Source: Nocardia mexicana NBRC 108244
GTDB taxonomy: Bacteria; Actinomycetota; Actinomycetes; Mycobacteriales; Mycobacteriaceae
Direction: 5' to 3'
Length of the DNA stretch: 64,000 nt
NCBI RefSeq assembly: GCF_001613165.1
Contig: NZ_BDBV01000076.1
Coordinates: 1 to 64,000 of the forward strand
The notes beneath the pieces are model-generated. The model did not search any database. It was given only the letters and a program-made list of their open reading frames with translations, and was not told where the DNA came from. The position numbers were made by a program, and so were the translations under genes. Positions 17,504-25,035 of this stretch are shown piece after piece (within the stretch, counting starts at the first letter, position 1; each line of letters starts with the position of its first letter).

Positions 17504-18844
17504 GTGACAGATCGATCCAGGGTCGCGGATCCGGACGAAGCGCCCGTGGCCACCTCCGTGGCGTCGTCCATTACCGGTCTGACAACCCGCCAGCTACGCC
17601 TGTTGTCGATCGCAATTGGCCTGTTCGCCGTCTCGGCGATCGCATCCTTGGTGTTCAAGCTATGGCACGGCTACATCGATCTCGAGGTGTACCGCAACGG
17701 CGCCCGGGTCTGGCTCGACGGCGGCGACCTCTACGGCCCGATGCCGAAGTCGGGCGGCATCGGCCTGCCGTTCACCTATCCCCCGCTGGCCGCGCTGTTC
17801 TTCACGCCCCTGGCTCTGCTGCCGCTGGGGGCCGCGCAGGGACTGGTGCTGGCCATCTCCATTGCGAGCCTGGGCATCACGCTGTGGCTGGTGCTGGACC
17901 GGATGCGGCCGTCGCTGGACCTGCCGACCCGGGTGGCGCTGATCATCGGCGCGGTCGCTGTGCTCGGTGTGACCGAACCCGTGCGCCAGACCTACAACTT
18001 CGGGCAGATCAACCTGGTGCTGATGGCCGCGATCGCGCTCGACGTGCTGGTGCGCAAGCCGCGCTGGCCCCGCGGCATGCTGATCGGAATCGCGGTGTCG
18101 ATCAAGCTGATTCCGGCGGCATACCTGCTGTACTTCCTGCTGCGCAAGGACTGGCGCACGTCGATCACGCTGGTGCTGTCCGCGTTCGGCGCGATCGCGC
18201 TCGGATTCCTGCTGTTCCCTGGGGATTCGGCCGAATACTGGTTCGAAACGCTGTGGGACACCGATCGGATCGGACCGGCCGCCTACGCGGGTAACCAGTC
18301 GCTGAAGGGCTTCGCCTTCCGGCTCGGGTTCTCCGAGGACGTGGGCACGCTGATCTGGATCGCGCTGTCGGCCGTCGCCCTCGGGCTGGCGGCGCTGTGG
18401 ATGAAACGGCTGCTCGACGCCGGTGCCGACGTGGCCGCGCTGCTGGTCAATGCCGCTGCGGTGCTGCTGATCTCGCCGATCTCGTGGTCGCACCACTGGG
18501 TGTGGGTGGCTCCGGCGATGCTGACCGTCGCCGCCGCCAACCCGCTGTCCGCGCAACCGAATCGCCTCCGCCGCAACCTGGTTACCGGCGCCCTGGCCGT
18601 GATCACCGTGATGTTCTTCATCGGACCGTTCTGGCTGCTGCCGCACCAGAACGACCAGGAGGCGGGCTGGTCGCTATGGCAACAGGTGATCGGCAGCAGC
18701 TACGCGCTGGTGACGTTCGCGGTATTGGCCCTGGGCGCGTGGACATCCCGGCCGAAAGCGTGCCGGGAAAACGAGGGGGAAGCGTGCCGGGAAAGTGAAG
18801 GGGCGGGTCATTCCGCGGAAAGCGAAGGGCGCGCCATTCCGTAG
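17504..18844 (+). CDS. Glycosyltransferase family 87 (polyprenyl-phosphomannose-dependent mannosyltransferase)
   Basis: About 446 aa with 9-10 TM segments, of the GT87/DUF2029 family of PPM-dependent alpha-mannosyltransferases that act on PIM, LM or LAM outside the membrane. The family loop is well conserved: YIDLEVYRNGARVWLDGGDLYG, with the likely catalytic Asp, followed by LPFTYPPLAA. I favour the GTG at 17504 over an ATG 54 nt upstream; it lacks a Shine-Dalgarno and may be leaderless. The C terminus is odd: after the last TM comes a charged tail of about 30 residues with the repeated module ACRE(N/S)EGE, encoded by tandem DNA repeats (18757-18804 and beyond). It is convergent with the M18 peptidase. 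Confidence 0.85.
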   Translation: MTDRSRVADPDEAPVATSVASSITGLTTRQLRLLSIAIGLFAVSAIASLVFKLWHGYIDLEVYRNGARVWLDGGDLYGPMPKSGGIGLPFTYPPLAALFFTPLALLPLGAAQGLVLAISIASLGITLWLVLDRMRPSLDLPTRVALIIGAVAVLGVTEPVRQTYNFGQINLVLMAAIALDVLVRKPRWPRGMLIGIAVSIKLIPAAYLLYFLLRKDWRTSITLVLSAFGAIALGFLLFPGDSAEYWFETLWDTDRIGPAAYAGNQSLKGFAFRLGFSEDVGTLIWIALSAVALGLAALWMKRLLDAGADVAALLVNAAAVLLISPISWSHHWVWVAPAMLTVAAANPLSAQPNRLRRNLVTGALAVITVMFFIGPFWLLPHQNDQEAGWSLWQQVIGSSYALVTFAVLALGAWTSRPKACRENEGEACRESEGAGHSAESEGRAIP

Positions 18845-18867
18845 GTGCGAGCAGGCGGGTCATTCCG
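18757..18867. repeat. Two adjoining tandem repeat blocks across convergent gene ends
   Basis: A 24-bp unit starting AGCGTGCCGGGAAA occurs twice in tandem (18757-18780 and 18781-18804; 20 of 24 bases identical). Then GCGGGTCATTCCG or a near copy (GCGCGCCATTCCG) recurs at 18803, 18829 and 18855, an exact 26-bp period. The block encodes the odd tail of the mannosyltransferase and ends inside the M18 peptidase stop region. The same GGGTCATTCCG motif occurs in the purF upstream gap (10277-10289), and an inverted relative occurs at 24010-24017. Confidence 0.8.
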
Positions 18868-20149
18868 TCGGTGTCAGGAATGTCTCCAAAGCGGCGGAGT
18901 AGGAGCGCACGTCGGCCGCGCCCATCAGTTCCCGCGCCGAATGCATCGCCAGTTGCGGTGCGCCCACGTCGACGGTGGGCATGCCCGTGCGGGCCGCGGT
19001 CATCGGGCCGATGGTGGACCCGCAGGGCAGGTCGGCGCGGTGTACGTAGCGCTGCAGCGGCACCCCCGCCTGCGCGCAGGCCAGCGCGAACGCCCCGGCG
19101 CCGACCGCATCGGTGGCGTAGCGCAGATTCTGGTTCACCTTCAGCACCGGACCGCCGTTGATCGCGATGCGGTGCGCGGGCTCGTGCCGCTCCGGGTAGT
19201 TGGGGTGCGTGGCATGCGCCATATCGCCCGAGGCGCAGACCGAACCGGCAAGCGCCGCAAGGTATTCCGAACGCCCGCCGCCCCGGGCCAGCACGATCCG
19301 CTCCAGCACCGCCGGGAGCAGATCGGACTGCGCGCCGCGCTCGGACTGACTGCCGACCTCCTCGTGATCGAACATCGCCAGCACCGGCGCGGCCAGCCCC
19401 GGCCGGTCCGCGGCGGCCAGGAACGCGTGCAGGCCCGCGTAGCAGGTGCCCTGGTTGTCCAGCCGGGGCGCGCTCACCAGATCGCGGTCCCGCCCGACCA
19501 ACCGGCTCGGCGACAGGTCGTGGGTCATCAGCTCCCAGCCGAGCACCGCGCCGGGATCGGCGCCGGCCTGCTCGGCCACATAGTCCAGGAACGACCGGGG
19601 CTCGCCGCCCACACCCCAGACCGCGTTGACATGGCGCTGCGGATCCAGCGTCACTCCGCGCCGGTCCTCGGACAGGTGGATGGCCAGCTGCGGCACCCGC
19701 AGCAGCGGCTCGTCGATGCGAACGAGCCGTTCCACCACGGTATTTCCGTCCCGCACGGTGAGCCGCCCGGAGATGCCCAGCTCGCGATCCAGCCAGGAGT
19801 TCAGCCAGGCGCCGCCGTAGGGCTCCAGCCCGACCAGCTGCCATCCCGCGGCCGCCAGATCCGGATGCTGTTTGACCCGCAGATTCGGGCTGTCGGTATG
19901 CGCGCCGACCACCCGGAAGGGATGGGCGGCGGAATCGTCGGCGGATCCGGCCCACGCCACCAGGGAGCCGCCGCGCACCACGAAATACCGGCCCGCGTCC
20001 CCGGCGGTCCACGGCCGCGATTCGGGCAGCTCGGTGAAGCCCTGGGCCGCCAGTTCGGTGGCGACGGTGTGGACGACGTGGAAGGGAGACGGCGAGGCGT
20101 CGACGAAGGCGCACAACCCGGACGCCGTCGCGGTGGTCGAGACGGACAT
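18860..20149 (-). CDS. M18 family aspartyl aminopeptidase
   Basis: About 429 aa, normal for M18 zinc aminopeptidases (DAP/ApeB type), which are cytoplasmic and remove N-terminal acidic residues. Metal and catalytic motifs are present: GAHTDSPNLRVK, LDNQGTCYAG, FDHEEVGSQSERGAQSD and MAHATHPNYPERHEP. I start at the ATG at 20149 with AGGAT upstream, only 10 nt beyond the stop of the amidase-like gene, so the two are probably cotranscribed. Whether it serves the amidase locus or is simply downstream is unknown. Confidence 0.93.
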   Translation of the reverse strand: MSVSTTATASGLCAFVDASPSPFHVVHTVATELAAQGFTELPESRPWTAGDAGRYFVVRGGSLVAWAGSADDSAAHPFRVVGAHTDSPNLRVKQHPDLAAAGWQLVGLEPYGGAWLNSWLDRELGISGRLTVRDGNTVVERLVRIDEPLLRVPQLAIHLSEDRRGVTLDPQRHVNAVWGVGGEPRSFLDYVAEQAGADPGAVLGWELMTHDLSPSRLVGRDRDLVSAPRLDNQGTCYAGLHAFLAAADRPGLAAPVLAMFDHEEVGSQSERGAQSDLLPAVLERIVLARGGGRSEYLAALAGSVCASGDMAHATHPNYPERHEPAHRIAINGGPVLKVNQNLRYATDAVGAGAFALACAQAGVPLQRYVHRADLPCGSTIGPMTAARTGMPTVDVGAPQLAMHSARELMGAADVRSYSAALETFLTPTE

Positions 20150-20159
20150 AGCAGCGATC

Positions 20160-21137
20160 CTAGACATCGCTGATCTCGTGCACCTTCTCCTGCGCTTTGA
20201 TCGCATCGGTCACCCAGGTGCGGTAGAAGTCCAGCGGGCACTCGGCCAGCCCGCGCACCCCGACCCCCACCTTGCCCAGTCCGGCCTCGCCCCGATGCAG
20301 CAGGTTGTACAGCGGATTGCGGGCGCGCTCGTAGCGCCGCGCGTCACGCAGCGTGCCGATCGACAGGTGCGCGAAGGACAGCCCACCCTGTTCGGCGCCG
20401 CATTCGCCGAGCAGCCGCCCGTCCCAGCCGACCAGCGCCGAGCGGCCGGAGTAGGCGTGCAGGCCGTCGAAACCGGTGGCACCGGCCGCGGCCACGTAGA
20501 CGTTGTTGGCCCAGGCCATCGTCTTGGCCATGCCGATCTGCTGTTCGGCGTCGCAGCTGCGCAGCGCCATGCACCGCACCACGAGTTCCGCCCCGCGCAT
20601 CGCGCAGTCGCGCCACAGTTCGGGAAAATTGCCGTCCTCGCCGAGCAGGAGGGAGATCTGCAGGCCCTTCGGGCCGGCGCTCACGTATGTGGCCTCGCCC
20701 GGCCAGGACAGCTCGCCCGCGGCCGCGGGCGCGATCTTGCGGTAGCGCTGCACGATCTCGCCGTCGTCGTTGATCAGCACCGCGGTGTTGTACGGGGGCC
20801 TGAGCGGATGCCCTTCGTGTCGCTCGCCGCCCAGGGCGAACGCCCCCCACACCCGGTTGCGGCGACAGGCGGCGGCGAATACTTCGGTTTCCTCCCCGGG
20901 AATCACCATCGCGGTCGAGTACAACTCGGTCTCGTCGTACATCACACCGGTTGTCGAATATTCCGGCATGACAATCAGGTCCAGCTCCGGATGGCCGGTT
21001 TTCAGGCCGTCTACGAGGTGTCCGATCCGATAGCAGTTGGCGAGCACTTCGGCCCGCGAGTGCAGGCGAGTCATAGGATGATTGACAACGGCAACGGAAA
21101 CCGTGTCCGGATTCGATGCAACCGTTTCAAGGCTCAT
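20160..21137 (-). CDS. AmiE-type aliphatic amidase homologue lacking the catalytic cysteine
   Basis: A 325-aa nitrilase-superfamily protein, colinear with aliphatic amidase AmiE (about 345 aa), with an ideal GAGGAG before the ATG at 21137. Glu59 (MPEYST), Lys134 (YRKI) and Glu142 match the AmiE catalytic residues in both identity and number. Position 166, where AmiE has the nucleophilic Cys in IICDDGNYPE, is Gly here (LLGEDGNFPE; codon GGC at 20640-20642, one base from TGC). The pocket segments also differ: APAAAGELSWPG replaces PW.PIEGWYPG, and RCMALRSC replaces RCQGYMYP. C-terminal parts (AMAWAN-like, ATGFDG, ECPLDFYRTWV) are well kept. It lies 104 nt after the marR gene and 10 nt before the M18 gene. 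It is probably not an active amidase; a binding or sensing role is inferred. A sequencing error remains possible. Confidence 0.9.
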   Translation of the reverse strand: MSLETVASNPDTVSVAVVNHPMTRLHSRAEVLANCYRIGHLVDGLKTGHPELDLIVMPEYSTTGVMYDETELYSTAMVIPGEETEVFAAACRRNRVWGAFALGGERHEGHPLRPPYNTAVLINDDGEIVQRYRKIAPAAAGELSWPGEATYVSAGPKGLQISLLLGEDGNFPELWRDCAMRGAELVVRCMALRSCDAEQQIGMAKTMAWANNVYVAAAGATGFDGLHAYSGRSALVGWDGRLLGECGAEQGGLSFAHLSIGTLRDARRYERARNPLYNLLHRGEAGLGKVGVGVRGLAECPLDFYRTWVTDAIKAQEKVHEISDV

Positions 21138-21241
21138 ATCCGCTCCTCGCAATCGAATCGGTTTCTTCCATTCGGAAACATAAACCAGATTCGCGCAAGC
21201 CGCGCGGCGAGCCGAGAGCAAACCCTGTCGGTCGACAGGAT

Positions 21242-21697
21242 TCAGTCGGCGACCGGAACCTCGGTGACGAGTTCCAGCAGCCGCAGCAGGTCGGCGTGGC
21301 TGCGGGCGCCGATCCGCTTGCGTAGCTCCTCCTCGGCCCGCAGTTCCTCGGACCGCACGGACTCGACCAGCTCCGAACCGCGCTTGGTCAGCCCGATCAG
21401 GATGCGCCGGCGATCGTCCTCGGCGGCGATCCGGAAGATCAGGCCGCGCTCGGCGAGCGCATCGGCATGCCGGGTGGCCGAGGAGGGCGGCAACTGCGAG
21501 CGGGCGGCCAGCTCGCTCATCGTGACGCCCACCTGGTCGGACAATTTCGACAACATCGCCCATTGATCGGCCGAAAGTTGCCTGGCACACAATGCGGCGT
21601 CCAGGTGACGTAACCAACTGCGTTCGGCAGCACGCAGCGCCCCATGCAGCGTGGAAAATCCGCTTACAATGGTCGACATATTTTCCCGCCCATTCAT
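21242..21697 (-). CDS. MarR family transcriptional regulator
   Basis: A 151-aa winged-helix regulator. The HTH is in VTMSELAARSQLPPSSATRHADALAERGLI, followed by the wing RIAAEDDRRRILIGLTKRG and a C-terminal dimerisation helix. Either the ATG at 21697 or the one at 21679 (which has GGGCGGG upstream) could be the start. It is divergent from the first AmiC-like gene with only 29-47 bp between, and upstream of the amidase-like gene. From memory, MarR-type NhhD with AmiC-type NhhC controls the Rhodococcus nitrile hydratase operon. The pairing here suggests a comparable amide-responsive switch. Confidence 0.93.
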   Translation of the reverse strand: MNGRENMSTIVSGFSTLHGALRAAERSWLRHLDAALCARQLSADQWAMLSKLSDQVGVTMSELAARSQLPPSSATRHADALAERGLIFRIAAEDDRRRILIGLTKRGSELVESVRSEELRAEEELRKRIGARSHADLLRLLELVTEVPVAD

Positions 21698-21726
21698 TTT
21701 CGCTCGGACGAGAAGAAGGGTACCGA

Positions 21727-22785
21727 ATGTTCGCGTTGCGCGAGAGTCCGGATGATGTGATCGAGGTTCTCAACATCGTCCCGCTGCAGGGGTCCGGAGG
21801 AATTGTGGCCCCCTCGTGTGATGCTGCAATTTCGCTGGCCGTCGACGAGATCAACAGCGGCGCAGGAATTCTCGGGCGTGAGGTGCGGGTCACCACCATC
21901 GACGGCGGCCGGTCGCCGCACGAGGTGGCGCAGGAGGTGTCGGCGCTGCTGGCCACCGATATGGTGCATGCGATCACGGGTTGGCATATTTCTGCGGTTC
22001 GGCGCGCCGTGGCGCGCGCCGCCGGTGGGCGCGTCCCCTATCTCTATGCGACGACGCACGAGGGCCTGCCGGACGAGATGCCGGGCGTGCTGATGATCGG
22101 CGAGGATCCGGAGGGCCACATCCTGGCCGCCATGGGCTGGCTCCGCCGCGAGCTCGACGTGCGGCGGTGGGCGATCATCGGCAACGACTACATCTGGCCG
22201 CGGGTGACGGCCGCGGCCATCCGCTCCGCGCTCGGTACCCCCGAGACGATCGTGCTCGAGCAGTTCGTCCCGCTGGGCACCACGGATTTCGGCGCCTTCC
22301 TCGCCGATCCGCGCCTGGACAAGGTCGACGGCGTGGTCATGCTGCTGGTCGGGACGGACGCCGCCCGTTTCAACAGACAGTTCGCCCGCACCGGCAGAGC
22401 GGGCAGACAGGTGCGGGTGAGCCCCGCGGTCGACGAGACGGTGCTGCTCACGGCGGGCGCCGCGGCCAACGAGAACCTCTACGTATCCTCCTCCTTCTTT
22501 CCCGACCCGGATCGCCTGGACCGGTACCGAGCCATGCACGGCGAATTCGCGCCGCAGCTCACCTTCTTCGGCAATACCAGCTACGAGGCCATGCACACGC
22601 TGCGCGCGGTCGCCGAATCGGTCGGCGGCCTGGAGGTGCCGCGCATGCACGCCGCACTGACCGGCGGCGCGGTGCTCACCACCCCGTCCGGCGAGCGCAG
22701 CTTCCGCGGCAACCAGGCGGTTCAGTCGGCCCGGATCGCCCGCGCCGACGGTGTGGACCTACAGATCCTCGGCCGGATCGCCTGA
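21727..22785 (+). CDS. AmiC-like amide receptor protein (cytoplasmic periplasmic-binding-protein fold), copy 1
   Basis: A 352-aa protein of the AmiC/type I periplasmic-binding-protein family (Leu/Ile/Val-binding fold). No signal peptide or lipobox is present, so it should be cytoplasmic like Pseudomonas AmiC, which senses amides and controls the antiterminator AmiR. The family-typical GNDYIWPR matches the AmiC GSDYIYPR segment, and VDEINSGAGILGREV is the usual N-terminal helix-turn. I use the ATG at 21727, with AGAAGAAGG upstream. It is divergent from marR and followed in tandem by a paralogue. No AmiR-type ANTAR gene is seen nearby, so the output partner is probably the MarR protein. Confidence 0.85.
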   Translation: MFALRESPDDVIEVLNIVPLQGSGGIVAPSCDAAISLAVDEINSGAGILGREVRVTTIDGGRSPHEVAQEVSALLATDMVHAITGWHISAVRRAVARAAGGRVPYLYATTHEGLPDEMPGVLMIGEDPEGHILAAMGWLRRELDVRRWAIIGNDYIWPRVTAAAIRSALGTPETIVLEQFVPLGTTDFGAFLADPRLDKVDGVVMLLVGTDAARFNRQFARTGRAGRQVRVSPAVDETVLLTAGAAANENLYVSSSFFPDPDRLDRYRAMHGEFAPQLTFFGNTSYEAMHTLRAVAESVGGLEVPRMHAALTGGAVLTTPSGERSFRGNQAVQSARIARADGVDLQILGRIA

Positions 22786-22790
22786 TTCAC

Positions 22791-22804
22791 GTACCGTTCG
22801 GTAC
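22791..22804. promoter_or_regulatory. Palindrome between the two AmiC-like genes
   Basis: GTACCG-TT-CGGTAC is a perfect inverted repeat with 6-bp arms, 5 nt after the stop of AmiC-like copy 1. A partial copy, GGTACCGAA, overlaps the start region of copy 1 (21719-21727). It could be an operator for the neighbouring MarR protein or part of a hairpin that attenuates copy 2. Both readings are inference. Confidence 0.4.
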
Positions 22805-22920
22805 CTTCCGCAACACCCGCGATCCCCCCTCGAGCCACTGGCGATTTGTGAGTAAACTCTCGGTGAGCCAGGCATCGAGCAGTATCCGCCATCACCAGCG
22901 CAGCTGACGGAGAGTGCGAT

Positions 22921-23991
22921 ATGAGAACGCCGGGGGGTGAACACGACACCTTCGAAATCCTGAACGTGGTGCCCCTGCGTGGACCGGGCGGGATGATCGG
23001 GCCGTCCTGTGAGGCCGCCGCCGGGTTAGCGGAGCTCGAAATCAACAGCGGCAGCGGCATTCTCGGCCGCGAGGTGCGTATCACCACCGTCGACGGCGGT
23101 GCCCCGCCGCGCGAGATCGCCCGGGAGGTCTCGGCATTCCTCGCCACCGGCATGGTCGGTGCCGTCACCGGAATCCCGATGCCCGATGCCCGCGCCGCCG
23201 TCGTGCAGGCCGTGGACGGGCGGGTGCCCGCGCTGTTCGGCATCGGCGACGACGGCCAGTTCGGTTCCCGGCGCGGGGTGTTCATGATCGGCGAGAATCC
23301 GGGCGCCCAGACGGTGGACGCGCTGAACTGGCTGCACCGGGAGTTCGGGGCGCATCGATGGGCGCTGGTGGCCAGCGATTACATCTGGTCGCGCATGATG
23401 ATTCCGGCCCTGCACCAGATGCTCGACCGGCCGCACTCCATCGTGGCCGAATACGTCCTCCCCCAGGGCTGTGCGGATTACGACGAGGTACTGACCGATC
23501 CGCGGCTGGATCTCGCCGACGGCGTCGTGGTGCTGCTGGTCGGGGCCGACGCGGCGCGCTTCAATCGGGCCTTCGCGGCGGCCGGGCGGGCCGAGCGGCA
23601 GTTCCGCACCGGACCGACCGCCGACGAGAATCTGTTGGCCGCGGGCGGTTTCCGGGCCAACGCCAATATCTATGTGCCCTCCAGCGTGATCCCCGATTCG
23701 CGCCTGCGACCCGACCGCGAGCGAATCGAGCGCTATCACCGGCTGCACGGCAGTTTCGCGCCGTCGTTCAGCCGCTTCGCCACCTGTATCTACCAGTCGC
23801 TGCACACCCTGCGGTCGATGCTGGCGGCCGCCGGGTCCAACGACGTGGAGCGCATTCACACGCGAGTCGGCTCGGGCACGGTCTTCGAGCACAATGCCGG
23901 GGAGTTCCGGCTGCAGGGCGACCAGCTGCAACAGCCGGTCCGGATCTTCCGGGCCAACGGCGCCGAATTCGAGGTACTTCTCCGGGTCTGA
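22921..23991 (+). CDS. AmiC-like amide receptor protein, copy 2
   Basis: A 356-aa paralogue of the preceding gene, also without signal peptide, with GGAGA before the ATG. It shares the framework FEILNVVPLRGPGGMIGPSCEAAA, INSGSGILGREVRITTVDGG, ASDYIWSRM and the C-terminal FRLQGDQ..QPVRIFRANG. It differs in the ligand-contacting central loops (TGIPMPDAR against TGWHISAVR; GIGDDGQFG against YATTHEGLP), so a different ligand is likely. The 135-bp gap upstream holds the GTACCG palindrome. It is convergent with purQ. Role inferred: a second amide sensor in the same switch. Confidence 0.83.
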   Translation: MRTPGGEHDTFEILNVVPLRGPGGMIGPSCEAAAGLAELEINSGSGILGREVRITTVDGGAPPREIAREVSAFLATGMVGAVTGIPMPDARAAVVQAVDGRVPALFGIGDDGQFGSRRGVFMIGENPGAQTVDALNWLHREFGAHRWALVASDYIWSRMMIPALHQMLDRPHSIVAEYVLPQGCADYDEVLTDPRLDLADGVVVLLVGADAARFNRAFAAAGRAERQFRTGPTADENLLAAGGFRANANIYVPSSVIPDSRLRPDRERIERYHRLHGSFAPSFSRFATCIYQSLHTLRSMLAAAGSNDVERIHTRVGSGTVFEHNAGEFRLQGDQLQQPVRIFRANGAEFEVLLRV

Positions 23992-24015
23992 TTCCGGCCG
24001 CGAGCGCGCCGGAAT
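23991..24015. terminator. Stem-loop between AmiC-like copy 2 and purQ
   Basis: ATTCCGGC (23991-23998) pairs with GCCGGAAT (24008-24015) around a 9-nt loop, in a 39-bp convergent gap. It begins at the last base of the stop codon. There is no T tract. It contains the CCGGAATGAC motif seen in other gaps of the window. Confidence 0.6.
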
Positions 24016-24030
24016 GACGAGGGATTCGCT

Positions 24031-24708
24031 CTAGGCCGAGACCAGGCTGTCGAGCACCGACAGGAAGATGCCCAGCCCGTCGTCGCTCGGACCGGTGAGG
24101 GGCTCGGTGGCGTGCTCCGGGTGCGGCATCAGGCCGACGATGCGGCCGTCGGCGGAGGCGATACCGGCGATATTGCGCTGCGAGCCGTTCGGGTTCTCCC
24201 CCGCGTAGCGGAACACCACGCGGCCCTCGCCCTCCAGCTCGTCGAGCACCGACGGCGCGGCCTGGTAGCGGCCCTCCGCGTTCTTGACCGGGACGAGGAT
24301 CTGCGCGCCCGGCTCGTATCGGGAGGTCCAGGCCGTATTCGTCTGCTCCACCCGCAGCCATTCGTCGCGACAGACGAAGTGCAGGCCCTCGTTGCGGGTC
24401 AGCGCGCCGGGCAGCAGCCCCGCCTCGCACAGCACCTGGAAACCGTTGCAGATGCCCAGCACCGGCATGCCCTTACCGGCCGCCTCGACCACCTTGCCCA
24501 TCACCGGGGCGAAGCGGGCGATGGCACCGGCACGCAGGTAGTCGCCGTAGGAGAAGCCGCCGGGGACGACGACCGCGTCGACACCCTTCAGGTCGGCGTC
24601 GGCGTGCCACAGGCTGACCGCCTCGGCGCCCGCCAACCGCACCGCGCGGGCGGCGTCGACGTCGTCGAGGGTGCCCGGAAAGGTGATGACCCCGATGCGG
24701 CTGCTCAC
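24031..24708 (-). CDS. purQ: Phosphoribosylformylglycinamidine synthase, glutaminase subunit
   Basis: A 225-aa class I glutamine amidotransferase subunit that feeds ammonia to PurL. Catalytic Cys lies in LGICNGFQVLCEAGLLPG, and His/Glu in LMPHPEHATEP. The N terminus (IGVITFPGTLDDVDAARAV) is typical. It starts with GTG overlapping the purS stop (GTGA), so translation is coupled and stoichiometric. Together with PurS and PurL it forms the three-part FGAM synthetase. Confidence 0.97.
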   Translation of the reverse strand: MSSRIGVITFPGTLDDVDAARAVRLAGAEAVSLWHADADLKGVDAVVVPGGFSYGDYLRAGAIARFAPVMGKVVEAAGKGMPVLGICNGFQVLCEAGLLPGALTRNEGLHFVCRDEWLRVEQTNTAWTSRYEPGAQILVPVKNAEGRYQAAPSVLDELEGEGRVVFRYAGENPNGSQRNIAGIASADGRIVGLMPHPEHATEPLTGPSDDGLGIFLSVLDSLVSA

Positions 24709-24941
24709 GAGACCCGAACCACTTTCCAGTCCTCGATCACGGTGTTGGCCAGCAGCGCCTCGGCGATCTTCTCGAGCTCCGCGTCGTCCACGCTGTCGTC
24801 CACGTCGAGTTCGAATCGCTTGCCCTGCCGCACATCCGAGACGCCGGGAAAACCCAGGCGCCCGAGTGCACCGACGATGGCCTGGCCCTGCGGATCCAGG
24901 ATCTCGGTCTTCGGCATGACCTCGACCACGACTCGTGCCAC
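24705..24941 (-). CDS. purS: Phosphoribosylformylglycinamidine synthase subunit PurS
   Basis: A 78-aa PurS from the GTG at 24941, which has GAGGAG six bases upstream. A longer in-frame extension exists but is not protein-like. The sequence VVVEVMPKTEILDPQGQAI, then LGFPGVSDVRQGKRFEL and a short C-terminal helix are the PurS pattern. It bridges PurL and PurQ. Its 3' end overlaps purQ by 4 nt. It is divergent from the MBL-fold gene. Confidence 0.95.
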   Translation of the reverse strand: MARVVVEVMPKTEILDPQGQAIVGALGRLGFPGVSDVRQGKRFELDVDDSVDDAELEKIAEALLANTVIEDWKVVRVS

Positions 24942-25035
24942 GCGCTGCTCCTCACGCTGGTGGGGGTTACCTGAACAGCCTAATGGGGGTGGTGGGTCGC
25001 GGGCCCGCCGGGGCACACGGAGTTACGGTGAACAC

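Noticed and set aside
15061..18294. A 1077-codon plus-strand frame
   Set aside because: It is antisense to purL and then out of frame with the mannosyltransferase; composition is a shadow.
20640..20642. Gly166 as only a sequencing error
   Set aside because: Kept as a possibility, but nearby pocket residues also differ from AmiE, which favours a real change.
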